Positions 7,448 to 13,946 are shown, counted from the first letter of the stretch. The stretch: DNA of 13,946 nucleotides from CAZVRZ01 sp964629965 (GCA_964629965.1 CAZVRZ010000137.1:1-13946); one strand, 5' to 3'. The notes: generated from the sequence alone by a model not told the origin. Program-made: numbers and translations.

Positions 7448-7500
7448 ATTATAAATAAGTTTCCCAAAATATGGTATAGCCAACGGGTTGCTGTGGCTAT
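7448..7500 (-). promoter_or_regulatory. Candidate promoter and operator of the GH43 gene
   Basis: A TATAAT lies on the minus strand at 7448-7453, about 75 bases before the GH43 start, with no good -35 box. Just upstream, ATAGCCA (7476-7482) and TGGCTAT (7494-7500) form a perfect 7-bp inverted repeat with 11 bases between. Its place at about -30 to -55 fits a regulator site for a sugar-utilisation gene, but this is inference only. Confidence 0.3.
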
Positions 7501-7593
7501 TGTATCATGCCCGGCGCATCCTGTCCTAAAGCTTTGGGCTCATAGTTATTTTGAGAAATGGAGTGTCTTTAGTATGTTAAGGGGAGATGTAAA

Positions 7594-7734
7594 ATGGTAG
7601 AGGCACGGCAGATCGATTGTCGTTAGGTCGCGAGAGGCCGTTTCGCAGTGAGCATCGCCGTGCCTTTACCAAGGGAGCCCGAACAGTTACAAGGACGCTA
7701 GAGTCCGAATTCGCTGCGAAACCGGCGCTCGGGC
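7594..7734. other. Highly structured intergenic element with crossing inverted repeats
   Basis: Two long inverted repeats interlock. GGTAGAGGCACGGC (7596-7609) pairs with 7657-7670 at 13 of 14 positions. 7637-7651 pairs with 7711-7726 over 15 bp with one bulged base. Smaller stems are GCCCGA/TCGGGC (7677-7682 with 7729-7734) and GGAC/GTCC (7693-7696 with 7703-7706). The two long stems cross, so they are alternative folds or a pseudoknot. On the plus strand AAGGGGAG (7579-7586) precedes a 10-codon frame ATG(7594)-TAG(7626). No gene follows in that direction, so attenuation is unlikely. It may be a small RNA or the relic of a repeat element; I recognise no known RNA family. Confidence 0.4.
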
Positions 7735-7780
7735 GATTTGTGCCCGCCTTTGCCGGTTGAAGCAGCCCCCCGCGCAGCCG

Positions 7781-7811
7781 AATCCCCCCTGCCCCTTACC
7801 AAGGGGGGATT
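7781..7811. repeat. GC-rich hairpin after the STAND ATPase gene
   Basis: AATCCCCCCT (7781-7790) and AGGGGGGATT (7802-7811) form a perfect 10-bp stem with an 11-base loop, beginning ten bases past the stop of the minus-strand gene. No T-run follows on either strand, so it is not a standard intrinsic terminator. It may protect the 3' end of the mRNA or be a repeat; hairpins of this AATCCCCC/GGGGGATT type are, from memory, common repeats in several phyla. Confidence 0.55.
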
Positions 7812-7820
7812 GCCTCGCCC

Positions 7821-10010
7821 TTACTCTGCCTCCTCCAGCCACCGTTGGACCCTGGCAGCATTGGGGTCTTCAATGGCTCGATAGATGGCTAAGGCCTGTT
7901 CCCAATAGGTACGGGCGCGCTCCATCTCGCCCAGTTTTCTGAACTCCAGGCCCAAATTTGCCAGGTCGTTCCCTTCGCCCCAGCGGTCGCCAATCTCGCG
8001 GGCGATTTCCAGCGCCTGTTCGTAGAACTCGATCGCCCGGCGGGATTCGCCCAGGTTGCTGTAGGCGTTGCCCAGGTTGCCCAGGTCGTTACCTTGGCCG
8101 CGCCGGTCGCTGGTCTCGCTATCGATCGCCAGCGCCTGTTCGTAGTACTCGATTGACCGGCGAGATTCGCCCAGGTCGTTGAAGGCATTGCCCAGGTTAC
8201 CCAAGATAGCGCCTTCTGCCCGGCGGTCGCCGGTCTGGCGCTCGATGACCAGCGCCTGTTCGTAGTATTCGATTGCCCGGCGAGGCTCTCTGAGTTCGCT
8301 GTAGGCCAGGCCCAGGTTGCTCAGGGCAGCGCCTTCACCCCGGCGGTCGCCAATCTCGTGAACGATTTCCAAATCTTGTTCGTGGAGTTCGATTGCCTGG
8401 CGGAGCTCGCCCAGCAGGAAGTAGGCGCTGGCCAGGTTGCCCACGGCGGCTCCTTCTGCCTGGCGATTGCCGATCTCGAGGGCAATCTGCCTCTGCTGCT
8501 GGTAGAACTCGATTGCCCGGCGCGGCTCGCCCAGGTCCTTGTGGGCCAGGCCCAGGTTACCCAGGTGGAGGCACTCGGCTTGCCGGTCGCCCAGCTCACG
8601 GGCGGCTGCCAGGGCGCTTTCCAGCAGCGCCAGGCGCTCAAGCGGCATCAGCGCCAGGTTGAGCAGGTAGGCCAATCGATCCGGCAGGTCGCACAGCCAG
8701 CGCTCGGCGCCCGGCCATTTCGGCCAGCCGTTCTCTTTGCCTGCCAGAATGCGCCACAGCGCTTCCAGGTGCGGCCACAGCCGGCGGAAACGCTGCACGG
8801 CCGGGGCCACCTGCTCGCCGCCTTGCCGGTATAAATTCTCCGCGGCTGAGCCTGTCGCCAGGAAGTAATCCGCAGCCTGGCCCAGGCACTGGGTGGCCTC
8901 GCCCTCATCTGTCAGCAGGCGGGCGCGAGCGAACAACCGTACCAGGTCGTGCAGATCGTACTCCCCGCTCTCGAAGCGGTACTCCAGCAGCCCGTGCCGG
9001 CGCAGGGCGTTGAGCGCCTCTCTGCATTCCATGCCCCCTTCGGCCTCCCCTGCGGGGAGGAAATCGCATAGCGAGGCCGCCGCTTCTAATTCGAAGGGCA
9101 GTTCGAACATGCCCAGGCGTCGGAAGAGGCGCGGCAAATTCCCCTCCAGCAGGCGGTAGGACAGTTCCAGCGAGGCTTCCACGTCCAGTTCGGGGTCGTC
9201 GGGGTCTTTCAACTGCGCCAGGCGCCGGCGCTCGTCTTGCAGCCGCTTCAACAGATCTTCGAGCCGCCAGTCGGGGTTGGCTTCGAACAAGGCCGCGGCG
9301 ATGCGCAGCGCCAACGGCAGGTGACCGCATTGCTGTATAAGCGCAGCCAGCCTGGCCTGTGGGCTTTCTGCCAGGCGGGGCGCGGCGCGGCGTAAAAAGG
9401 CCGCCGCATCCGCCTCGTCCAGCACGCCCAGGCGCAGCGGGCGCAGTCCCTGGGCGGGCAGGCTGAACTCCCAGCGCGAGGTCACCACTGCCGCCGAGGG
9501 CGAGGGCGGCAGCAGCGGCTTGACCTGCTCGGCGCTGCGGGCGTTATCCAGCAGCAGCAGGCAGGCTCGCTCACGCAGCGTGGCGCGGTAGATCTCGCCC
9601 AGTTCGCCCGGGTCGTCCGGCAGGCGCGCCTGGGGGTAAAAACGCTCCAGCAGGCGGCGCATGGTGGCATAGGGATCGAGCGGGTTGGATGGGCCTTGCA
9701 GGTCGATCTCGAGCTGGGCGGCGGGAAAGCGCTCGGCTAATTCGCGGCACAGCGCCCGGGCCAGCGCTGACTTGCCCACCCCGCTCAGGCCGCTGATCAT
9801 GGCACCCTTACCCGCGGCAAAGGTCTTGCGCAGTTGGGCCAACTCTTGCTCGCGCCCGGTGAAATCCGGCGGCGGGTCGTTGAGGCTGTGCAGCAGGGGC
9901 GGCAGGCTGGGCTGCGTGATGTGAATATGCTTCCCGCCAGTGAAGACATCACCCTCGATGTGGGCGTGGTCGCCGATATGGATATTCTCGCAAGGGGGTT
10001 CGTCGTTCAT
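7821..10010 (-). CDS. NB-ARC-type STAND ATPase with C-terminal TPR repeats
   Basis: A 729-residue signal-transduction ATPase that probably switches between a closed ADP form and an ATP-bound oligomer. The NB-ARC region (about 45-370) shows the leading FTGREQEL motif, Walker A GLSGVGKS (74-81, Lys80), Walker B LLLLDNA (Asp155), a TSRW sensor (177-180), GHLPLAL (229-235) and an LHD motif (353-355) in the MHD position. A helical linker leads to six TPR units of exactly 40 residues (474-713). The N-terminus is only about 45 residues and holds no known effector domain; it carries a His/Gly-rich stretch, HIGDHAHIEGDVFTGGKHIHI split over residues 11-31. The start has GGAG upstream. The gene is divergent from the helicase operon. 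Roles in defence or transcriptional control are both possible for this family; nothing here decides between them. Confidence 0.9.
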   Translation of the reverse strand: MNDEPPCENIHIGDHAHIEGDVFTGGKHIHITQPSLPPLLHSLNDPPPDFTGREQELAQLRKTFAAGKGAMISGLSGVGKSALARALCRELAERFPAAQLEIDLQGPSNPLDPYATMRRLLERFYPQARLPDDPGELGEIYRATLRERACLLLLDNARSAEQVKPLLPPSPSAAVVTSRWEFSLPAQGLRPLRLGVLDEADAAAFLRRAAPRLAESPQARLAALIQQCGHLPLALRIAAALFEANPDWRLEDLLKRLQDERRRLAQLKDPDDPELDVEASLELSYRLLEGNLPRLFRRLGMFELPFELEAAASLCDFLPAGEAEGGMECREALNALRRHGLLEYRFESGEYDLHDLVRLFARARLLTDEGEATQCLGQAADYFLATGSAAENLYRQGGEQVAPAVQRFRRLWPHLEALWRILAGKENGWPKWPGAERWLCDLPDRLAYLLNLALMPLERLALLESALAAARELGDRQAECLHLGNLGLAHKDLGEPRRAIEFYQQQRQIALEIGNRQAEGAAVGNLASAYFLLGELRQAIELHEQDLEIVHEIGDRRGEGAALSNLGLAYSELREPRRAIEYYEQALVIERQTGDRRAEGAILGNLGNAFNDLGESRRSIEYYEQALAIDSETSDRRGQGNDLGNLGNAYSNLGESRRAIEFYEQALEIAREIGDRWGEGNDLANLGLEFRKLGEMERARTYWEQALAIYRAIEDPNAARVQRWLEEAE
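7872..8591 (-). repeat. Six tandem 120-bp units encoding TPRs
   Basis: Each 120-bp unit encodes 40 residues of the pattern GDRR-EG--LGNLGxAYxxLGExRRAIEYYEQALxI. The units are contiguous, with no insertion. They remain alike at the DNA level, most of all in the part encoding RRAIEYYEQAL, which suggests expansion by unequal crossing-over or gene conversion. These are part of the STAND gene, not a CRISPR array. Confidence 0.9.
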
Positions 10011-10093
10011 GCTGGTTTCTCCACCGGTCGCTGTGCTCTGGTGACCTGCGGCCGGGGGTGCTGTCTTCCGGCGTGGCCTGGCGTGATGATTGA

Positions 10094-10107
10094 ATTATAG
10101 CCCGATT
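10094..10107 (-). promoter_or_regulatory. Promoter motif AATCGGGCTATAAT of the STAND ATPase gene
   Basis: On the minus strand a perfect TATAAT (10094-10099) is preceded by AATCGGGC, the same 14-mer as in front of the DinB-like gene. It stands about 84 bases before the start codon, so the leader is longer than that of the DinB-like gene. No clear -35 box is seen. Confidence 0.55.
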
Positions 10108-10236
10108 CTGCGATCGTTGGGATTGTCGGGGCTGGGCTCCCTGGCTGGCAAAGGTGACGAGCTAGCATAAGCATCCTGGCAGCCCAGGTGCCCCGCCTTT
10201 TCTCCCTCTTCCAACCTTAAAATTTTCAAATTAATG

Positions 10237-10265
10237 TTGCGAAGAAGGATTTTGTTTGCTATAAT
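10237..10265 (+). promoter_or_regulatory. Promoter of the helicase operon
   Basis: TTGCGA (10237-10242) and TATAAT (10260-10265) are 17 bases apart, the best-spaced sigma-70-type promoter in the window. Transcription should start near 10272, giving a leader of about 65 bases. The ribosome binding site AGAAAGGA (10323-10330) lies six bases before the ATG at 10337. Confidence 0.7.
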
Positions 10266-10277
10266 TAAGCTATACGT

Positions 10278-10291
10278 AGAACAAACGTTCT
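10278..10291 (+). promoter_or_regulatory. SOS (LexA) box of Gram-positive type in front of the helicase operon
   Basis: AGAACAAACGTTCT contains GAAC-N4-GTTC and matches 12 of 14 positions of the Bacillus-type consensus CGAACRNRYGTTYC. It lies about 6-20 bases downstream of the expected transcription start, where a bound repressor would block RNA polymerase. No lexA gene is in the window, so LexA control is an inference from the site alone. Confidence 0.55.
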
Positions 10292-10336
10292 ATCTCCCCT
10301 CAACCAAATGCAACAGAATATCAGAAAGGATTACTT

Positions 10337-11701
10337 ATGGTGAGTTTAGAGCAGCCTCATTCTCGCCAGGCTGAAGAGTCTCTGTTGGGCGCCATCCTGA
10401 TCCATCCCGCCATGTTCGAGCTGGTCGCCGGCCAGGTGCAGGCCGGCGATTTTCATATCCACCGCCACCGCTGGATCTGGCAGGCTATCGTCGGGCTGCG
10501 CACCAACGGCCGCGAGATCGATATCCTGACGGTGGCAGAAGCGCTGGCCCAGGCCGGTCATTTGGACGAATGCGGCGGGCCGGCCTACCTGACCGGGCTG
10601 ATCAATGCCACGCCCACCTCGCTGCACGCCGAGGATTACGCTGCGCTGGTCGAGCAGTTGGCCGTGCGCCGCCGCCTGCTGGAGTACGCCGGGCAAGTGG
10701 CTAAGCTGGCTTACGACCAGGAGCGCCCGCTGGAGAACGTGCTGGAGCAGGCCGGGCAAGCCCTGCTGGCCGCCTCGGCCCGCCCTGCCGACCCAGATGC
10801 CCGCCCGCTGGGCGAGATCGTGGCCGAGATCTACGCTCAGGCCGGGCAGTCCCCGGCGCCGGGTGGCCTGTCCACCGGTTTCGCCGAGCTGGATAAGATC
10901 CTGGGCGGGCTGCGCCCTGGCGGCCTGTTCATCCTGGCGGCGCGCCCCGGCCTGGGTAAGACCAGCTTCGTGCTCAACGTGGCGCTGCGGGCGGCCCTGC
11001 AGCAGCGCAAGCGGGTGGCGATCTTTTCGCTGGAGATGACTGCCGAGGAGCTGGGCCTGCGCCTGCTGGCGCAGTACAGCGCCCTGCCTATGGAACGCAT
11101 CCGCAGCGGGCGCCTGTTGGAGGAAGAGTGGTCTACCCTGGGGCGCGCCGTGGAAGCCTTGCAGGCGCTCGAACTGCGGGTCAATGACTCGCCCATGCTG
11201 CACCCGGCCGGGCTGCGCGCTGCCTGCCTGCGCTTACAGGCGCTGCACGGGCTGGACCTGGTGGTGCTGGATTACCTGCAGCTCATGCATGGCGGCGAGC
11301 GCTTCTCCAACCGCCAGGAGGAGGTGTCGTACATCTCGCGCAGTCTGAAGGCGCTGGCCAAGGAACTGCAAGCGCCGGTGCTGGCCGCAGCCCAGCTTTC
11401 GCGGGCCGTCGAGCAGCGCGCCGACCGCCTGCCGCAGTTGGCCGACCTGCGCGAGTCGGGCAGCATCGAGCAGGATGCCGACGTGGTCATGTTCTTGCAG
11501 CGCGACGAACTGCAGCCCAGCCTGGTGCGCCTGAGCGTGGCCAAGCACCGCAGCGGCCCCACCGGGCAGGTGAACCTGGTCTTCCAGGGCGGGCTGGCGC
11601 GCTTCGAGAGCGCCGTGCGCCTGCCTTATCGAGATTTGCAGGCCCTGGTGGACGGCAGGGCGGTCGATGGGAACTCGGACCGCCAGGAGCAGGCCCCATG
11701 A
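10337..11701 (+). CDS. dnaB: DnaB-family replicative DNA helicase
   Basis: A 454-residue hexameric 5'-3' helicase that unwinds DNA at the replication fork and binds primase. The N-terminal domain (about 5-105) begins with the typical HSRQAEESLLGAIL. The RecA-like domain (about 175-430) has Walker A ARPGLGKT (202-209, Lys208), the SLEM motif with Glu233, Walker B VVLDYLQL (Asp312), QLSRAVEQR (353-361), DLRESGSIEQDAD (370-382) and the C-terminal finger KHRSGPTG (403-410). All key residues are present and the length is normal, so it should be active. It heads a three-gene operon and overlaps the next gene by four bases (ATGA). The adjacent loader-like genes and SOS-type operator suggest either a mobile-element replication module or a specialised chromosomal primosome; the window cannot say whether this is the only dnaB of the cell. 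Confidence 0.95.
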   Translation: MVSLEQPHSRQAEESLLGAILIHPAMFELVAGQVQAGDFHIHRHRWIWQAIVGLRTNGREIDILTVAEALAQAGHLDECGGPAYLTGLINATPTSLHAEDYAALVEQLAVRRRLLEYAGQVAKLAYDQERPLENVLEQAGQALLAASARPADPDARPLGEIVAEIYAQAGQSPAPGGLSTGFAELDKILGGLRPGGLFILAARPGLGKTSFVLNVALRAALQQRKRVAIFSLEMTAEELGLRLLAQYSALPMERIRSGRLLEEEWSTLGRAVEALQALELRVNDSPMLHPAGLRAACLRLQALHGLDLVVLDYLQLMHGGERFSNRQEEVSYISRSLKALAKELQAPVLAAAQLSRAVEQRADRLPQLADLRESGSIEQDADVVMFLQRDELQPSLVRLSVAKHRSGPTGQVNLVFQGGLARFESAVRLPYRDLQALVDGRAVDGNSDRQEQAP

Positions 11702-13239
11702 GCGCCCCCGCCGTGCCCGGCAAAGATGGCGGCGAGCGCGTGCTGCAGGTGGCTTACTGCCAGAGCCTGACCTTTAACAACCAGCGGCCTGGCTGGAGCG
11801 AGTCGTTGGATATCTCGGTGCGCATCCGCTCGCAGGCCATCACCGGGGGTTGGTGCCGCCAGCACTTCAGTGCCCATCCCGGCGACCTGCTGGTGCTGTT
11901 GGCGCTGGCCATGCACGCCCGCCCGCTGTACGGCGCCGACCTGTGCTTGCTGGTGCGCCTGGGCCTGGCGCAGCCGCAGGACGAAGGCCGCCTGTATGCC
12001 CGCGTCAGCGACGTGGGCCTGGCGGGCGAGCTGGGCATCGGGCGCAAAGGCGCGGCGGCCGGCATCCGCCGACTGGAGCGCCAGGGGCTGGTGCGCGTGC
12101 TGCACCTGCCGCGCGGCGAAACCTTTCGCGACTCGCACGGGGAGTTTGCCGGCTGCCGCCTGTATTTGCTGGCCGGCGAGGCGGAAAGCATGCTGGAGAA
12201 GGACATCGCGCCCAGCGTGGCCCCTGCGGAACCATCCCCTGCGCCCGCAGAGACCACGGACCATGGTCTTTGCGGGCCCACACCCTGCGCCGCGCGGGCC
12301 ATAAATATTGATTCTGATTCTGATGAGGATGAGGAGGGGAGGCCCGCCCCGGTTGGTTTGCCTGTTCTTTCAGAAACGGAGCAGCACGTCTTTGCTCACT
12401 TTGCGCGCCGGCGCGGCGATGTGGCTTACCGGCCCAAGGAAAGCGAGCGCCAGGCGCTGCGCGAGCTGCTGGCGCAGGGCTATCGCCTGGCGGAGGATAT
12501 CTTGCCGGGCATTGAGCGCTCCCTGGCGCGCGCCCCGGGGCGCGTCAACAGCTTTAACTACTGCGCCCAGGCAGTGCTGTCCGAGAGCCGGCCGCGGTGC
12601 GAGGCTGCCCCGGTCGCGGCGCCGGATTCGCCCGCCGCATTGGCCCTGGGCGCCGCCGGTGCACAAGTATCACCCGCCGCGCAAGGTGGGGAGACGGGCG
12701 CCGTGCAAACCGTTTTGCCGGATGCGGCGGCCGGTGCAGCGCAGGATGTATTCTCGCCTGGCCTGGGTTCTCCCGCCCCCCAGGACCTGCTGGTCCTGGC
12801 CGGGCAGCCGCTCACCCGCCCGGCCCTGGCCCGCCTGCACCTGATGGCGGCGCGCGCCGCGCCCGCCGCCCTGCAGGCCGGTTCCAGCGGCGAAACCTGG
12901 CTGGCCGATGCGCTGCTGCTTGGCTTGGGTGTGGCTGCCTCTGCCAGCCTGCTCAATTACGCCGACAGCGTGCTCTCCGGCTGGATCGCTCACGGGCGCC
13001 CGCCGCCGCCGGAGCACGCCTGCAAAAAGCCTGCCCGGACTGCCCGGCGGCCTGCTCAAGACGCCCGGCAGGTTATCCGCCAGTACATGGTCAACCGCAG
13101 TTCTCCCGGGCATTCTCAGAACGGGGCAGCGGGCAAGAAGGTCGGAACGCAACCTGGCTCACAGCCCTGTTCCCCTGCCGGCGAGCAGCCCTGCCCGCCG
13201 GGCAATGACTCGTGTGAAGGAGGTTCCCATGGCAAGTGA
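11698..13239 (+). CDS. Winged-helix replication protein with DnaD-like C-terminal motif
   Basis: A 513-residue protein, probably a replication initiator or helicase-loading organiser. Residues about 35-155 form a DNA-binding region with a winged helix at about 105-137 (LAGELGIGRKGAAAGIRRLERQGLVRVL in two halves). A Pro/Ala-rich and then acidic linker follows (DSDSDEDEE, 205-213). Two helical modules come next: 225-297, and 365-433, whose YADSVLSGWIAHG (421-433) matches the YxxxILxxW motif of DnaD-type domains. The last 80 residues are basic and low in complexity. Start: AGGAG at 11685-11689 and an ATGA overlap with the helicase gene, implying translational coupling. The 3' end overlaps the next gene by 11 bases. 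The DnaD link is inferred from one motif plus context; I do not recognise a named family for the whole protein. Confidence 0.75.
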   Translation: MSAPAVPGKDGGERVLQVAYCQSLTFNNQRPGWSESLDISVRIRSQAITGGWCRQHFSAHPGDLLVLLALAMHARPLYGADLCLLVRLGLAQPQDEGRLYARVSDVGLAGELGIGRKGAAAGIRRLERQGLVRVLHLPRGETFRDSHGEFAGCRLYLLAGEAESMLEKDIAPSVAPAEPSPAPAETTDHGLCGPTPCAARAINIDSDSDEDEEGRPAPVGLPVLSETEQHVFAHFARRRGDVAYRPKESERQALRELLAQGYRLAEDILPGIERSLARAPGRVNSFNYCAQAVLSESRPRCEAAPVAAPDSPAALALGAAGAQVSPAAQGGETGAVQTVLPDAAAGAAQDVFSPGLGSPAPQDLLVLAGQPLTRPALARLHLMAARAAPAALQAGSSGETWLADALLLGLGVAASASLLNYADSVLSGWIAHGRPPPPEHACKKPARTARRPAQDARQVIRQYMVNRSSPGHSQNGAAGKKVGTQPGSQPCSPAGEQPCPPGNDSCEGGSHGK

Positions 13240-13693
13240 AGAAGAGATCGCGGCCGTCCTGGAGCTGCTCTTTGCAGCGCTGCCCGGCCGCGAGTCTGTC
13301 AGTTCCGATCTAGTGGAAGCGTACATGCAGCACCTGGCAGATCTGCCCGCCGGGCTGCTGCAAGAAGCGGCCGGCGAAGTGATCGACACGCAGAAATGGT
13401 TCCCCGCCATCTCCGAACTGCGCCAGGCCGCCCGGACGGTGCTCGAGCGCCGCCGGCCCGTGCCGCACATCTACGCTGCCTGGGCGGAAGTGCGCGAGCA
13501 GATCCGGCGCCAGGGTCGCGACGGCGAGCCGCACTTCAGCCACCCGCTGATCGCCCGGGTGGTGGAACTGTTCGGCTGGCGCGACCTGTGCCTCTCCGAG
13601 CGCCTGGAACACGAGCGCGACCACTTCTTGCGCGCCTACCAGTTGGAGCTGGACAAAGAACATGCGAGGCTGGGGTGGTCGCATTGGGAGTGA
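13229..13693 (+). CDS. Small helicase-loader-like protein
   Basis: A 154-residue protein. Its first 75 residues resemble the N-terminal helical domain of phage helicase loaders (SPP1 G39P type): a short acidic helix, SDLVEAYMQHLADLPAGLLQ, then AAGEVIDTQKWFPAISELR, a pattern of counted helices ending in a WFP/FPT-like turn before an ELR helix. The C-terminal half (about 78-154) is charged and helical, with RVVELFGWRDLCLSE at 110-124. The start is set by a strong AAGGAGG (13218-13224) and overlaps the end of the preceding gene by 11 bases. Position directly behind a helicase and a DnaD-like gene is the best evidence for a loading role. No Walker motif is present, so it is not a DnaC/DnaI-type ATPase. 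It ends the operon; no T-run terminator follows. Confidence 0.65.
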   Translation: MASEEEIAAVLELLFAALPGRESVSSDLVEAYMQHLADLPAGLLQEAAGEVIDTQKWFPAISELRQAARTVLERRRPVPHIYAAWAEVREQIRRQGRDGEPHFSHPLIARVVELFGWRDLCLSERLEHERDHFLRAYQLELDKEHARLGWSHWE

Positions 13694-13700
13694 TATTCCT

Positions 13701-13750
13701 TCATATGCGTCTTTGCGAAGCCAGCGGTTTTTGCTAGCTGAAGCAATCTC
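13701..13750 (+). repeat. Interspersed hairpin repeat, copy 2
   Basis: Same orientation as copy 1 at 3940-3989, 46 of 50 identical. The stem AGCCAGC (13719-13725) with GCTAGCT (13733-13739) has one mismatch that copy 1 lacks. It starts seven bases after the stop of the helicase-loader-like gene. Confidence 0.8.
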
Positions 13751-13946
13751 ATCGAGGTTGCTGAGGGTTGCTTTCCCTCGTCGAACTCGGGACAGGCGCA
13801 AAGAACGCAGCGAAAGTTCGACTCGGGGTTTACGCTGGCCCGGGTTTGTGTGTTATATTTGGGTTTGCCCTGCCTGCTGGCCAATTGCCCGGGTTCACTA
13901 CCGGACAAAATAGTGGTTGAACTCTGGTAAGCTTGAGCTCCCACCA
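13751..13946. other. Non-coding end of the window
   Basis: No gene is recognised. A small hairpin GAGGG/CCCTC (13763-13767 with 13775-13779) and two near-copies of TTCGACTCGGGG-like sequence (13780-13791 and 13817-13828) follow the repeat. They probably belong to repeat families whose translation gives spurious open frames on the minus strand. A TATATT at 13855-13860 could be a -10 box for a gene beyond the window. Confidence 0.4.

Noticed and set aside
7551..7578. TTGAGA-N16-TATGTT promoter for the 10-codon frame
   Set aside because: The expected transcription start would fall inside the Shine-Dalgarno sequence, so it cannot serve that frame normally.
7872..8591. Regularly spaced repeats resembling a repeat array
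   Set aside because: The 120-bp period is contiguous coding sequence for TPRs, with no spacer-repeat alternation as in CRISPR.
12259..12268. Palindrome GACCATGGTC inside the DnaD-like gene
   Set aside because: Single 10-base palindrome in coding sequence without further copies; no iteron or origin pattern seen around it.
13636..13944. 102-codon minus-strand frame at the right end
   Set aside because: It reads through the interspersed repeat and antisense to the loader-like gene; such repeat-derived frames are common false genes.
13871..13946. Possible tRNA ending in CCA at the window edge
   Set aside because: The CCGGGTTCACTACCGG stretch mimics a T-arm, but no matching acceptor strand, D-arm or anticodon stem is found upstream.

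Overview
The window looks like a chromosomal segment of a GC-rich member of the Chloroflexota, most likely class Anaerolineae or a relative. That is an inference from gene style: exported proteins whose membrane anchor is joined to the catalytic domain by Thr/Pro-rich linkers (repeated TATPT/TNTA-type units), an NB-ARC/TPR protein, a DinB-like protein, and interspersed hairpin repeats ending in GAAGCAATCTC. No rRNA, tRNA, CRISPR array, integrase or transposase was found.

Left part (1-4900). A decayed copy of a zinc-ribbon gene (403-962, plus strand) and its intact paralogue (4069-4839, plus strand) flank two minus-strand genes for cell-surface proteins: a membrane-anchored C39-family cysteine peptidase with a helical, TPR-like tail (2507-3892) and an L,D-transpeptidase with two SH3 domains (1221-2450). 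The peptidase gene appears to start on a leaderless transcript. The transpeptidase has its own promoter overlapping the end of the peptidase gene. A strong intrinsic terminator closes the zinc-ribbon gene and overlaps the 3' end of the convergent DinB-like gene.

Middle part (4892-10010), all minus strand. A DinB/YfiT-like protein (4892-5560), a GH43 beta-xylosidase/arabinofuranosidase with lower-GC composition and its own terminator (5826-7373), a 447-bp intergenic stretch with several inverted repeats, and a large NB-ARC STAND ATPase with six exact 40-residue TPR units (7821-10010).

Right part (10337-13693), plus strand, divergent from the STAND gene. A tightly overlapping three-gene operon encodes a DnaB-family replicative helicase, a winged-helix protein with a DnaD-like C-terminal motif, and a small protein resembling phage helicase loaders. 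Its promoter is followed by a near-perfect Gram-positive-type SOS (LexA) box. This DNA-damage-linked helicase plus loader module is the most interesting system here. It could belong to an integrated element whose other parts lie outside the window, or be a domesticated chromosomal primosome. The window ends in non-coding DNA carrying a second copy of the interspersed hairpin repeat.
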